Source: Oncomelania hupensis (Eukaryota > Mollusca > Gastropoda > Littorinimorpha > Pomatiopsidae). From it: a stretch of DNA of 64,000 nt. Location of the stretch: positions 41,160,311-41,224,310 of the forward strand of contig CM072519.1 of assembly GCA_036898135.1 (NCBI GenBank). The letters are read 5' to 3'. This document shows positions 1 through 11,483 of this stretch, piece by piece. Every line of letters starts with the position of its first letter. Position 1 is the stretch's first letter. The position numbers were made by a program, and so were the translations under genes. The notes under the pieces were generated by a model, which was not told the origin of the DNA, did no database searches, and worked only from the letters and a program-made list of their open reading frames with translations.

Positions 1-142
1 ACTCACTTGTCATAATTTAGATTTAAATATTGGTAGTTGACAGTTATAAATTGTTGCATTTAGTATGGTTTTCTGATGCTTGCTGTACTTAGACTGAATA
101 TAATCTAAACATTGTTCTCTTTTCTTTTATGGTATGCTGTTT

Positions 143-400
143 TGAACTTGAACTTGTTTTCATTTCGAAATAATCTTCTTCGGTTACACCTGAACTTGCA
201 TTGATTTCGAAATAATCTCCTTTGTTAAACTTAAACTTGCATTGATTTTGAAATAATTTTCTTTTGTCAAACTTTAACTTGCATTGATTTTGAAATGATT
301 TTCGGCTGACAAACTTCACTTGCTTCAATTTTGAATTATTTTCTTTTGTCAAACTTGTATTTGCTTTTGATTTTTGAAATAATTCTGGCCTTGTGGAACT
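143..400. repeat. 41-bp minisatellite in the element leader
   Basis: About six degenerate copies of a 41-42 bp unit with the core AACTTGCATTGATTT followed by GAAATAAT; core starts are at 193, 234, 276, 317 and 358. The block lies upstream of the gag start and recurs at about 5643-5900 and 11124-11381. The 87-codon minus-strand frame across it is a by-product of the repeat. A role in RNA packaging or translation would be a guess. Confidence 0.8.
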
Positions 401-502
401 TGGGAAAATAATTTTGACTTGTATAACTTAAAGTTATTTGCTGTATTGTCACTTGAATTCTCTTACTTTTAGTAATTTATTTTCTTTTGAATTCAACTGA
501 TC

Positions 503-2668
503 ATGGCTTCCGCTGAGGAATATGAGACTCTGTTTAATTCGTTTTTGACTCAAGCCCAGAAGTTAGGTTTTACTGATGAAAAGCTACAGCAGTACATTGA
601 GCAGTGCTTTCAGAGACATGATAGGGCCAAAGAAAGAGAACAAGAAAAGGTTAAACAGGAACTGGAACAGGAAAAGGTTAAACAGGAAAGAGAAGAAAAA
701 CGATTTCAGTTGGAACAGGAAAAAGTTAAACAGGAACAGGATGCTAAAAAATTGCAGTTAGAACAGGAAAGAGAGGAAAAACGATTTCAGTTAGAACAGG
801 AAAAGGTTAAACAGGAACTGGAACTGGAACGGGAAAAGGTTAAACAGGATAGGGAAGCTAAAAGAGAGGAACTGGTAAGAGAGGAAAGGAAATTGAAGAT
901 GGATTATCAGATGGAACTTGATAGGGAAAGCCTTAAGATAAAGGGAAAAGAAATTGAACTTCAGTTGAAGCAAGCTGAATTGCAGAGCGAGACCACTACC
1001 CCTAGGACCCCCCGAGGTTCTAACCCGTCATTTCCAAAGTTGCCCCAACTACCTGTCTTCAAAGAAGATAGGGATGACATTGATTCTTTTTTGTACCGAT
1101 TTGAAGCGCATGCTAAAGCTCTTAATTATGATAGCAGTAAATGGGTTGTTTACTTAACTGCATTGCTACAAGGCCCGGCTTTAGCTGTGTATCATTCTTT
1201 GTCTGCTACCGGTACAGTTTCATATGATGATCTTAAGCAAGAACTTCTTAAGAAATTTCAGTGCACTGCAGATGGATTCAGAGAAAAATTCAGATCAGTT
1301 AGGCCTGAAGTGGGAGAAAGTTTTGTCACTTTTTCAAAGCGATTTTCTCACTTGTTGGAAAGATGGATCCAACTATCAGATTGTGAAAAGACTTTTGATG
1401 GACTATGGAATCTGATTTTGTGTGAGCAGTTTATTGCTTCTGTTTCGAGAGATCTCGCCGTGTTTTTGAAAGAAAGAAATTTGACAAAATTCGCGGCTTT
1501 GATAGACAGTGCTGAAGCATTTCGCATGGCTCACCCGGAGAAGAAACTGGCACGGAAGTCGGATGACTCGATTTTTGCATCCGCGTCGATTTCTCAGAAT
1601 GTTCCCACTCAGAATCAATTTCGTGGGACTGGCCAAAGATGGAATAATTTCCGGGGATCGGGATTTCGTGGCTCTCCACGTGGAAACTACCAACCCGCAG
1701 GTCCTATTCCGAACAGGGGTTTTGCAAATCAAAACATGAATAATCAACAGGGCGCTCAGAACAATCAGGCTCCTCGTGGACGTGGAAATACTTATTCTAG
1801 ACCTGGTTCTCGTTTCGCAGGTAGTCCTCCTCTCAACAGAAGACAGGGTAGACAGGACATAGTTTGCTATTGTTGTGGGGGTTCAGGTCACATAGCTGCA
1901 TGGTGTCCTTCTGCTTGTGGCAATGGATACCCAGAGACTCAAGACACTGAAAGTGGTTCGCAGAAATATCAGGACCCTCCAGTTAACACTCAGTCAGCTT
2001 TAGTCGCGGAAGTCATTTGCTCAGTTGGTGATGAAAACTGTGGTCAACCCAAGCTAGCATCAGGTACCGTAAATGGCCTCAAAGCGAGTGTACTCAGAGA
2101 CACAGGGGCTACCATCTGTGGCGTTCGCAAAAGACTGGTTTCGGACGGCCAGTACACTGGCAAAGAGTGTAAATGTTTGTCCTTCGGTGGAAATATAGAG
2201 GAATTTCCGTTGGCCAAAGTGCCTGTTGACACTCCATTTTTCTCTGGCACGGTGTTGTGTTGTGTCATTGATCAACCAGTGGCCGATTTGATAGTAGGGA
2301 ATTTACCAGGTGTGTCCGACCCTTTTTCGGGTGCTTCCACACTTATTCAAGATCAAGGTCATGCTTGTAGTGTCACTACTCGTGTTAAAGACAAGAGAGG
2401 TCAAATTCCACCGGTTTCTTTAGACAAGATGCCGACTCATTCAGACTCATTCAAACGGGTTACAGTTGATTTAGTAGAACCGATTTTTCCGCCGCCTGAG
2501 GAAGGTCACAGATGCATACTCAGCATCATTGATATGGTAACACGTTACCCTGACACTATTCAGCTTAAACTCGTCAAAAACAAGATCCTAGAATCTTGCA
2601 AACTTGCTCAAGAATACTTCAAAACAGTTGTAGCCAAAACCAGACACTATCATCAGTGTATCCCATAA
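503..2668 (+). CDS. Gag-protease-truncated integrase polyprotein, copy 1
   Basis: A 721-residue uninterrupted frame. Residues about 42-160 form a highly charged E/K/Q/R coiled coil. About 175-320 resemble the retrotransposon Gag capsid domain (DSFLYRFEAHA ... FREKFR). About 370-450 are R/G/N/Q-rich. Residues 455-468 are a perfect CX2CX4HX4C zinc knuckle. DTGA at 533-536 with a later DLIVGNLPG is the retropepsin signature. From about 645 the frame jumps to the start of a Ty3/gypsy-type integrase core (VDLVEPI, IIDMVTRYP) and ends before the second and third catalytic acidic residues could appear. Reverse transcriptase and RNase H are missing. The frame suggests structural-protein supply with RT and integrase from another element. 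The ATG at 503 (GATCATGG) is the first in frame. Confidence 0.85.
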   Translation: MASAEEYETLFNSFLTQAQKLGFTDEKLQQYIEQCFQRHDRAKEREQEKVKQELEQEKVKQEREEKRFQLEQEKVKQEQDAKKLQLEQEREEKRFQLEQEKVKQELELEREKVKQDREAKREELVREERKLKMDYQMELDRESLKIKGKEIELQLKQAELQSETTTPRTPRGSNPSFPKLPQLPVFKEDRDDIDSFLYRFEAHAKALNYDSSKWVVYLTALLQGPALAVYHSLSATGTVSYDDLKQELLKKFQCTADGFREKFRSVRPEVGESFVTFSKRFSHLLERWIQLSDCEKTFDGLWNLILCEQFIASVSRDLAVFLKERNLTKFAALIDSAEAFRMAHPEKKLARKSDDSIFASASISQNVPTQNQFRGTGQRWNNFRGSGFRGSPRGNYQPAGPIPNRGFANQNMNNQQGAQNNQAPRGRGNTYSRPGSRFAGSPPLNRRQGRQDIVCYCCGGSGHIAAWCPSACGNGYPETQDTESGSQKYQDPPVNTQSALVAEVICSVGDENCGQPKLASGTVNGLKASVLRDTGATICGVRKRLVSDGQYTGKECKCLSFGGNIEEFPLAKVPVDTPFFSGTVLCCVIDQPVADLIVGNLPGVSDPFSGASTLIQDQGHACSVTTRVKDKRGQIPPVSLDKMPTHSDSFKRVTVDLVEPIFPPPEEGHRCILSIIDMVTRYPDTIQLKLVKNKILESCKLAQEYFKTVVAKTRHYHQCIP

Positions 2669-2996
2669 AATCTGTGGAAAATGAACATGTTTGTGTATGT
2701 AATTCTGCTGTGGTATATTTAATACTGGAAACCTATTGGTATACTTTAAATGATCTGTTATGTACCATTTTGATTTTTTGTTTCATTGTATCACGGTAAC
2801 ATGCTTGGACTTGGAACTACATATCTTGTATGTCTATTACGCTTTGGGTGATTGCTTAATACAATATGTTTATGTTTAAGATAAGTGCTAATGACCAGTT
2901 ATCTCTTTTCACTTGTTTGTACAGTTTAGATGGACATAATTGTAGTAATTTTCTCTTTCTGATAAAATTCAGAAAACTCGGGCGTTTTCTTTTTGC

Positions 2997-3006
2997 AGGA
3001 AGGGGG
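2997..3006 (+). other. Polypurine tract next to the LTR
   Basis: AGGAAGGGGG lies four bases before the LTR start TGTCACGG, where plus-strand priming occurs in LTR elements. It is repeated at 8496-8505 and 13977-13986. Confidence 0.75.
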
Positions 3007-3119
3007 TATTGTCACGGACCGGTTTTATACTATTTCGGTCCGATGACTTTTTGGTGTATTGTAGTCTATTCCTGTGTGAAGACATAAATGATAGTATTTT
3101 TTTTATTGTTAACTGAATG

Positions 3120-3248
3120 CTGATTGGCTGAGCTAGTCATGTGACGACTGGCCAATCACATTCAAACTGGTGGGCAGTCTCTTCTGGTGTGTACCACTGT
3201 GTGGTTGTGTTTGTACTTCTGGCAGCTGCGTCTGCAGGTATATATTTA
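3120..3248 (+). promoter_or_regulatory. LTR promoter block: paired CCAAT boxes and TATA box
   Basis: An inverted CCAAT box (GATTGG, 3122-3127) and a forward one (CCAAT, 3152-3156) form an imperfect inverted repeat around TCATGTGACGA. A TATATATTTA element follows at about 3239-3248. CCAAT boxes in this layout are typical NF-Y targets and the spacing fits a Pol II promoter. The same block occurs in the other LTRs near 8620-8748 and 14100-14229. Function is inferred. Confidence 0.55.
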
Positions 3249-3719
3249 TTGGTTTATCATTGAAATATTGTATTATGAAACGTAAGAATATTTAACCATG
3301 ACTATATTCTACTTGTGGTGGAATAAAAGTAAGAATAGATAATTTTTGATATTAGTATGAAGGATGGATTAGGGAGGTGGTGGATCGTTGTATATTATTT
3401 TGAATAACGAATTGAAATCGGATTTTTATTTGATTTGAGGTTGAAACCTCAACTCGCAATGCATAGCATTATATTCATTTGTGTGAATGAAAGTAATTAG
3501 CGGCAAGATGTAATAATTAGTGTAATAATTAGAGTTACAATTTTTGCGTATGTGTGAACTGTGTTCTACACATATGAGATTTGAATTATATGTTGCTGGT
3601 CTGGTCCTGTCACAGAGAGAGAGAAAGATATATGTGGTAATACAGAGAAGTCTATGTATCAAGATATTTAGTGTGGAAAACTTGTGTGTTTTCAGAAGTC
3701 TCCGGCTGAGGGGCCTCGA

Positions 3720-3878
3720 GGCGAAAGAGAAGGAGAAGAAAGAAGAAGAAAGCAGAGAAGGAGAAGAAAGAAGAAGAAGAAGAAGAAGAAGAAGAAGAAG
3801 AAGAAGAAGAAGAAGAAGAAGAAGAAGAAGAAGAAAAGAAGGAGAAGAAGACGAAGACGAGAAGAGGAAGAAGAAGAC

Positions 3879-3913
<35 letters not shown>

Positions 3914-4262
3914 AGAGAAGGAGAAGAAGAAGACGAAGACGAGAAGAAGAAGAAGAAGTCGTGAAGAAGAAGGGGTGGAAGTATCGAGAAGGGGCCAGAG
4001 AAGAAGCCAAAGAAGAAGACGAAGAAGAAGACGAGAGAAGCAACCACTGCTGCATCAGCAACCACTGCTACATCAGCAGCAGCAGCAACCACTGCTACAT
4101 CATCTGCAACAGCAACCACTGCTACATCAGCAGCAGCAGCAACCACTGCTACATCATCAGCAGCAGCAACCACTGCTACATCATCAGCAGCAGCAACCAC
4201 TGCTACATCAGCAGCAGTAGCAACCATTGCTACCTCAGCAGCAGCAGCAACAGCGGCCACAA
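3720..4262. repeat. Purine GAA tract plus 30-bp CAG-rich minisatellite inside the LTR
   Basis: About 3720-4030 is almost pure purine (GAA, GGA and GAC units). About 4036-4260 is a 27-30 bp repeat built on CAACCACTGCTACATCA plus CAG runs. Equivalent blocks lie at about 9219-9750 and 14699-15255. The lengths of the purine tract account for most LTR length differences (1821, 1803, 1827 bp). Because the minisatellite unit is a multiple of three with no stop, several frames stay open and read as R/E/K runs or QQQQPLLHH-type repeats; there is no sign that any is a gene. Confidence 0.85.
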
Positions 4263-4831
4263 CAGCAGCTGCGACAGCGACGATAGAGAGGGGAGAGAAC
4301 CCAGGATAGATAGATAGAAAGGCCAAGGATAAGGAGAAGGAAGATAGTGTATAGACATAGACAGAGACAGAGGATTAAAAGGAAACAAAAGACAGACAGC
4401 GAATTCTGTCCTCCATGAGACTCTTGGTAACTCTCTCTGTCGACGGTGACCAGATCGATATTGGTTTATTGTGACTGGTGACATTTGGATTTTCTGACTG
4501 AGAATTATTTGTGGGTTTGTGAGATCAGTGTACAATCTCCCGGATTATCTCCTTGGAACTTTATGTGTGTGATTTGTGAATGGTATATTTAATTCACGGA
4601 TTGTTTCTACAAAGTACGTGAGTACAAAAACTATATACATATTTTTCCATATTATTGATTGAGTTGTTTATACTTATGTGAACTTTGTTGATTATTGTTT
4701 ATTTTCTAGTAATAGAAAGGGGGAGTGACAACAAAAGAATTCTTGAGAGTTAGGGAGTGTGAGACGGGAGAACACGCAGAATATTCACGCACGCATACAC
4801 GCAATTCTTGATATAACCCCTTTCGTTACAG

Positions 4832-4848
4832 TGGTGACCCTGAAACCC
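4832..4848 (+). other. Primer binding site, copy between units 1 and 2
   Basis: TGGTGACCCTGAAACCC starts one base after the LTR 3' end, the usual place for complementarity to a tRNA 3' end (it begins with TGG, matching CCA). The tRNA was not identified. It recurs at 10313-10329 and is absent after LTR 3, which is therefore the distal end of the array. Confidence 0.7.
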
Positions 4849-6002
4849 GTAGCTAGTTAGTGGGAGTAAGATTATTTAATTATTTTGTTTGGAGTTGTTG
4901 TTGGGATTTGAATAAGTAGAAGGGTTTTGTATACATTTTGGAATAGTTAACTTTGGTGTGCTAGGAGTGTGTACTGGGTAACTGACTTGTTTAAATTGTT
5001 GTTTTCATTTCTTTTTGGGTAGTATGTTGTTGTTTATATAGATTATACCCCGTCTCCGATTCTTTCCTTACGGGTCTGATTCTTTGTATAGTTCTGGGAT
5101 CAGAAAGGGCTTAGATTCATTTTTCTTCCTGTTGTATTTATATTTCTAATTCTAGTTCAGCTATTCAGTATTGTTTTATTTTTCTTTCTATACTTCTTAG
5201 GATCCTGTCTTGTATAGTTATAGTTGTCACATCCCTGTTTTAGTTGTTGTAGGTGTTTAGGATTTATTTTTGGCATTTTAACGGAACTTCCGGTGTTTGC
5301 TAGCGGAAGTAGAACTTAGTTTTGTTTTTCTATTGATTTCTTGTATTCTATTGTACCGATATTAGTTTAGAATTTTAGTTCTCTCTTTGTTGTGTTGTGA
5401 TGTTGTTGTCGTTGTTTGTTTATTTAGTATAGTGTTTCATTATTATTATTATTTGTTTTGTTTTGTTTTGTTTTCATTTCAAAACAAATTATTTATAAAA
5501 ACTCACTTGTCATAATTTAGATTTAAATATTGGTAGTTGACAGTTATAAATTGTTGCATTTAGTATGGTTTTCTGATGCTTGCTGTACTTAGACTGAATA
5601 TAATCTAAACATTGTTCTCTTTTCTTTTATGGTATGCTGTTTTGAACTTGAACTTGTTTTCATTTCGAAATAATCTTCTTCGGTCACACCTGAACTTGCA
5701 TTGATTTCGAAATAATCTCCTTTGTTAAACTTAAACTTGCATTGATTTTGAAATAATTTTCTTTTGTCAAACTTTAACTTGCATTGATTTTGAAATGATT
5801 TTCGGCTGACAAACTTCACTTGCTTCAATTTTGAATTATTTTCTTTTGTCAAACTTGTATTTGCTTTTGATTTTTGAAATAATTCTGGCCTTGTGGAACT
5901 TGGGAAAATAATTTTGACTTGTATAACTTAAAGTTATTTGCTGTATTGTCACTTGAATTCTCTTACTTTTAGTAATTTATTTTCTTTTGAATTCAACTGA
6001 TC

Positions 6003-8168
6003 ATGGCTTCCGCTGAGGAATATGAGACTCTGTTTAATTCGTTTTTGACTCAAGCCCAGAAGTTAGGTTTTACTGATGAAAAGCTACAGCAGTACATTGA
6101 GCAGTGCTTTCAGAGACATGATAGGGCCAAAGAAAGAGAACAAGAAAAGGTTAAACAGGAACTGGAACAGGAAAAGGTTAAACAGGAAAGAGAAGAAAAA
6201 CGATTTCAGTTGGAACAGGAAAAAGTTAAACAGGAACAGGATGCTAAAAAATTGCAGTTAGAACAGGAAAGAGAGGAAAAACGATTTCAGTTAGAACAGG
6301 AAAAGGTTAAACAGGAACTGGAACTGGAACGGGAAAAGGTTAAACAGGATAGGGAAGCTAAAAGAGAGGAACTGGTAAGAGAGGAAAGGAAATTGAAGAT
6401 GGATTATCAGATGGAACTTGATAGGGAAAGCCTTAAGATAAAGGGAAAAGAAATTGAACTTCAGTTGAAGCAAGCTGAATTGCAGAGCGAGACCACTACC
6501 CCTAGGACCCCCCGAGGTTCTAACCCGTCATTTCCAAAGTTGCCCCAACTACCTGTCTTCAAAGAAGATAGGGATGACATTGATTCTTTTTTGTACCGAT
6601 TTGAAGCGCATGCTAAAGCTCTTAATTATGATAGCAGTAAATGGGTTGTTTACTTAACTGCATTGCTACAAGGCCCGGCTTTAGCTGTGTATCATTCTTT
6701 GTCTGCTACCGGTACAGTTTCATATGATGATCTTAAGCAAGAACTTCTTAAGAAATTTCAGTGCACTGCAGATGGATTCAGAGAAAAATTCAGATCAGTT
6801 AGGCCTGAAGTGGGAGAAAGTTTTGTCACTTTTTCAAAGCGATTTTCTCACTTGTTGGAAAGATGGATCCAACTATCAGATTGTGAAAAGACTTTTGATG
6901 GACTATGGAATCTGATTTTGTGTGAGCAGTTTATTGCTTCTGTTTCGAGAGATCTCGCCGTGTTTTTGAAAGAAAGAAATTTGACAAAATTCGCGGCTTT
7001 GATAGACAGTGCTGAAGCATTTCGCATGGCTCACCCGGAGAAGAAACTGGCACGGAAGTCGGATGACTCGATTTTTGCATCCGCGTCGATTTCTCAGAAT
7101 GTTCCCACTCAGAATCAATTTCGTGGGACTGGCCAAAGATGGAATAATTTCCGGGGATCGGGATTTCGTGGCTCTCCGCGTGGAAACTACCAACCCGCAG
7201 GTCCTATTCCGAACAGGGGTTTTGCAAATCAAAACATGAATAATCAACAGGGCGCTCAGAACAATCAGGCTCCTCGTGGACGTGGAAATACTTATTCTAG
7301 ACCTGGTTCTCGTTTCGCAGGTAGTCCTCCTCTCAACAGAAGACAGGGTAGACAGGACATAGTTTGCTATTGTTGTGGGGGTTCAGGTCACATAGCTGCA
7401 TGGTGTCCTTCTGCTTGTGGCAATGGATACCCAGAGACTCAAGACACTGAAAGTGGTTCGCAGAAATATCAGGACCCTCCAGTTAACACTCAGTCAGCTT
7501 TAGTCGCGGAAGTCATTTGCTCAGTTGGTGATGAAAACTGTGGTCAACCCAAGCTAGCATCAGGTACCGTAAATGGCCTCAAAGCGAGTGTACTCAGAGA
7601 CACAGGGGCTACCATCTGTGGCGTTCGCAAAAGACTGGTTTCGGACGGCCAGTACACTGGCAAAGAGTGTAAATGTTTGTCATTCGGTGGAAATATAGAG
7701 GAATTTCCGTTGGCCAAAGTGCCTGTTGACACTCCATTTTTCTCTGGCACGGTGTTGTGTTGTGTCATTGATCAACCAGTGGCCGATTTGATAGTAGGGA
7801 ATTTACCAGGTGTGTCCGACCCTTTTTCGGGTGCTTCCACACTTATTCAAGATCAAGGTCATGCTTGTAGTGTCACTACTCGTGTTAAAGACAAGAGAGG
7901 TCAAATTCCACCGGTTTCTTTAGACAAGATGCCGACTCATTCAGACTCATTCAAACGGGTTACAGTTGATTTAGTAGAACCGATTTTTCCGCCGCCTGAG
8001 GAAGGTCACAGATGCATACTCAGCATCATTGATATGGTAACACGTTACCCTGACACTATTCAGCTTAAACTCGTCAAAAACAAGATCCTAGAATCTTGCA
8101 AACTTGCTCAAGAATACTTCAAAACAGTTGTAGCCAAAACCAGACACTATCATCAGTGTATCCCATAA
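6003..8168 (+). CDS. Gag-protease-truncated integrase polyprotein, copy 2
   Basis: The predicted protein is identical to that of copy 1 over 721 residues, although a few silent bases differ (for example near 7178 and 7681). Domain order is the same: coiled coil, capsid-like domain, zinc knuckle, DTGA protease, integrase stub. Base changes that leave the protein unchanged fit either recent duplication or selection on Gag; the sample is too small to separate these. Confidence 0.85.
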   Translation: MASAEEYETLFNSFLTQAQKLGFTDEKLQQYIEQCFQRHDRAKEREQEKVKQELEQEKVKQEREEKRFQLEQEKVKQEQDAKKLQLEQEREEKRFQLEQEKVKQELELEREKVKQDREAKREELVREERKLKMDYQMELDRESLKIKGKEIELQLKQAELQSETTTPRTPRGSNPSFPKLPQLPVFKEDRDDIDSFLYRFEAHAKALNYDSSKWVVYLTALLQGPALAVYHSLSATGTVSYDDLKQELLKKFQCTADGFREKFRSVRPEVGESFVTFSKRFSHLLERWIQLSDCEKTFDGLWNLILCEQFIASVSRDLAVFLKERNLTKFAALIDSAEAFRMAHPEKKLARKSDDSIFASASISQNVPTQNQFRGTGQRWNNFRGSGFRGSPRGNYQPAGPIPNRGFANQNMNNQQGAQNNQAPRGRGNTYSRPGSRFAGSPPLNRRQGRQDIVCYCCGGSGHIAAWCPSACGNGYPETQDTESGSQKYQDPPVNTQSALVAEVICSVGDENCGQPKLASGTVNGLKASVLRDTGATICGVRKRLVSDGQYTGKECKCLSFGGNIEEFPLAKVPVDTPFFSGTVLCCVIDQPVADLIVGNLPGVSDPFSGASTLIQDQGHACSVTTRVKDKRGQIPPVSLDKMPTHSDSFKRVTVDLVEPIFPPPEEGHRCILSIIDMVTRYPDTIQLKLVKNKILESCKLAQEYFKTVVAKTRHYHQCIP

Positions 8169-8508
8169 AATCTGTGGAAAATGAACATGTTTGTGTATGT
8201 AATTCTGCTGTGGTATATTTAATACTGGAAACCTATTGGTATACTTTAAATGATCTGTTATGTACCATTTTGATTTTTTGTTTCATTGTATCACGGTAAC
8301 ATGCTTGGACTTGAACTACATATCTTGTATGTCTATTACGCTTTGGGTGATTGCTTAATACAATATGTTTATGTTTAAGATAAGTGCTAATGACCAGTTA
8401 TCTCTTTTCACTTGTTTGTACAGTTTAGATGGACATAATTGTAGTAATTTTCTCTTTCTGATAAAATTCAGAAAACTCGGGCGTTTTCTTTTTGCAGGAA
8501 GGGGGTAT

Positions 8509-9362
8509 TGTCACGGACCGGTTTTATACTATTTCGGTCCGATGACTTTTTGGTGTATTGTAGTCTATTCCTGTGTGAAGACATAAATGATAGTATTTTT
8601 TTTATTGTTAACTGAATGCTGATTGGCTGAGCTAGTCATGTGACGACTGGCCAATCACATTCAAACTGGTGGGCAGTCTCTTCTGGTGTGTACCACTGTG
8701 TGGTTGTGTTTGTACTTCTGGCAGCTGCGTCTGCAGGTATATATTTATTGGTTTATCATTGAAATATTGTATTATGAAACGTAAGAATATTTAACCATGA
8801 CTATATTCTACTTGTGGTGGAATAAAAGTAAGAATAGATAATTTTTGATATTAGTATGAAGGATGGATTAGGGAGGTGGTGGATCGTTGTATATTATTTT
8901 GAATAACGAATTGAAATCGGATTTTTATTTGATTTGAGGTTGAAACCTCAACTCGCAATGCATAGCATTATATTTATTTGTGTGAATGAAAGTAATTAGC
9001 GGCAAGATGTAATAATTAGTGTAATAATTAGAGTTACAATTTTTGCGTATGTGTGAACTGTGTTTTACACATATGAGATTTGAATTATATGTTGCTGGTC
9101 TGGTCCTGTCACAGAGAGAGAGAAAGATATATGTGGTAATACAGAGAAGTCTATGTATCAAGATATTTAGTGGGGAAAACTTGTGTGTTTTCAGAAGTCT
9201 CCGGCTGAGGGGCCTCGAGGCGAAAGAGAAGGAGAAGAAAGAAGAAGAAAGCAGAGAAGGAGAAGAAAGAAGAAGAAGAAGAAGAAGAAGAAGAAGAAGA
9301 AGAAGAAGAAGAAGAAGAAGAAAAGAAGGAGAAGAAGACGAAGACGAGAAGAGGAAGAAGAA

Positions 9363-9394
<32 letters not shown>

Positions 9395-10311
9395 GAAGGA
9401 GAAGAAGAAGAAGAAGAAGACGAAGACGAGAAGAAGAAGAAGAAGTCGTGAAGAAGAAGGGGTGGAAGTATCGAAAAGGGGCCAGAGAAGAAGCCAAAGA
9501 AGAAGACGAAGAAGAAGACGAGAGAAGCAACCACTGCTGCATCAGCAACCACTGCTACATCAGCAGCAGCAGCAACCACTGCTACATCATCTGCAACAGC
9601 AACCACTGCTACATCAGCAGCAGCAGCAACCACTGCTACATCATCAGCAGCAGCAACCACTGCTACATCATCAGCAGCAGCAACCACTGCTACATCAGCA
9701 GCAGTAGCAACCATTGCTACCTCAGCAGCAGCAGCAACAGCGGCCACAACAGCAGCAGCGACAGCGACGATAGAGAGGGGAGAGAACCCAGGATAGATAG
9801 ATAGAAAGGCCAAGGATAAGGAGAAGGAAGATAGTGTATAGACATAGACAGAGGATTAAAAGGAAACAAAAGACAGACAGCGAATTCTGTCCTCCATGAG
9901 ACTCTTGGTAACTCTCTCTGTCGACGGTGACCAGATCGATATTGGTTTATTGTGACTGGTGACATTTGGATTTTCTGACTGAGAATTATTTGTGGGTTTG
10001 TGAGATCAGTGTACAATCTCCCGGATTATCTCCTTGGAACTTTATGTGTGTGATTTGTGAATGGTATATTTAATTCACGGATTGTTTCTACAAAGTACGT
10101 GAGTACAAAAACTATATACATATTTTTCCATATTATTGATTGAGTTGTTTATACTTATGTGAACTTTGTTGATTATTGTTTATTTTCTAGTAATAGAAAG
10201 GGGGAGTGACAACAAAAGAATTCTTGAGAGTTAGGGAGTGTGAGACGGGAGAACACGCAGAATATTCACGCACGCATACACGCAATTCTTGATATAACCC
10301 CTTTCGTTACA
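8509..10311 (+). repeat. LTR 2 (1803 bp)
   Basis: Same termini as LTR 1. It is shorter because of a shorter purine tract and one missing ACAGAG unit near 9845. It shares single-base variants with LTR 3 (for example TGTTTTACAC near 9061 and TGGGGAAAAC near 9171), which makes LTRs 2 and 3 closest relatives. Confidence 0.88.
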
Positions 10312-11483
10312 GTGGTGACCCTGAAACCCGTAGCTAGTTAGTGGGAGTAAGATTATTTAATTATTTTGTTTGGAGTTGTTGTTGGGATTTGAATAAGTAG
10401 AAGGGTTTTGTATACATTTTGGAATAGTTAACTTTGGTGTGCTAGGAGTGTGTACTGGGTAACTGACTTGTTTAAATTGTTGTTTTCATTTCTTTTTGGG
10501 TAGTATGTTGTTGTTTATATAGATTATACCCCGTCTCCGATTCTTTCCTTACGGGTCTGATTCTTTGTATAGTTCTGGGATCAGAAAGGGCTTAGATTCA
10601 TTTTTCTTCCTGTTGTATTTATATTTCTAATTCTAGTTCAGCTATTCAGTATTGTTTTATTTTTCTTTCTATACTTCTTAGGATCCTGTCTTGTATAGTT
10701 ATAGTTGTCACATCCCTGTTTTAGTTGTTGTAGGTGTTTAGGATTTATTTTTGGCATTTTAACGGAACTTCCGGTGTTTGCTAGCGGAAGTAGAACTTAG
10801 TTTTGTTTTTCTATTGATTTCTTGTATTCTATTGTACCGATATTAGTTTAGAATTTTAGTTCTCTCTTTGTTGTGTTGTGATGTTGTTGTCGTTGTTTGT
10901 TTATTTAGTATAGTGTTTCATTATTATTATTATTTGTTTTGTTTTGTTTTGTTTTCATTTCAAAACAAATTATTTATAAAAACTCACTTGTCATAATTTA
11001 GATTTAAATATTGGTAGTTGACAGTTATAAATTGTTGCATTTAGTATGGTTTTCTGATGCTTGCTGTACTTAGACTGAATATAATCTAAACATTGTTCTC
11101 TTTTCTTTTATGGTATGCTGTTTTGAACTTGAACTTGTTTTCATTTCGAAATAATCTTCTTCGGTCACACCTGAACTTGCATTGATTTCGAAATAATCTC
11201 CTTTGTTAAACTTAAACTTGCATTGATTTTGAAATAATTTTCTTTTGTCAAACTTTAACTTGCATTGATTTTGAAATGATTTTCGGCTGACAAACTTCAC
11301 TTGCTTCAATTTTGAATTATTTTCTTTTGTCAAACTTGTATTTGCTTTTGATTTTTGAAATAATTCTGGCCTTGTGGAACTTGGGAAAATAATTTTGACT
11401 TGTATAACTTAAAGTTATTTGCTGTATTGTCACTTGAATTCTCTTACTTTTAGTAATTTATTTTCTTTTGAATTCAACTGATC

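Larger units (their letters stand above)
3010..4830 (+). repeat. LTR 1 (1821 bp)
   Basis: The LTR runs from TGTCACGG to CTTTCGTTACA. The 3' boundary is fixed by LTR 3, where homology stops at the same base. It holds a U3-like promoter block (CCAAT boxes, TATA), AATAAA at 3322-3327, a purine-rich GAA/GGA tract, a 30-bp CAG-rich repeat block and about 550 bases of unique R/U5-like sequence. It differs from LTRs 2 and 3 by several substitutions that those two share. Confidence 0.88.

Noticed and set aside
89..352. 87-codon minus-strand ORF in the element leader
   Set aside because: It is the antisense of the 41-bp minisatellite, and a 41-base period cannot encode a stable peptide repeat.
3426..4535. 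Long overlapping ORFs on both strands of the LTR (poly-R/K/E, poly-L/S, QQQQPLLHH repeats)
   Set aside because: They arise from the GAA tract and stop-free 30-bp repeat; several frames are open at once and lengths change with repeat number. Same for the copies near 8.9-10.0 and 14.4-15.5 kb.
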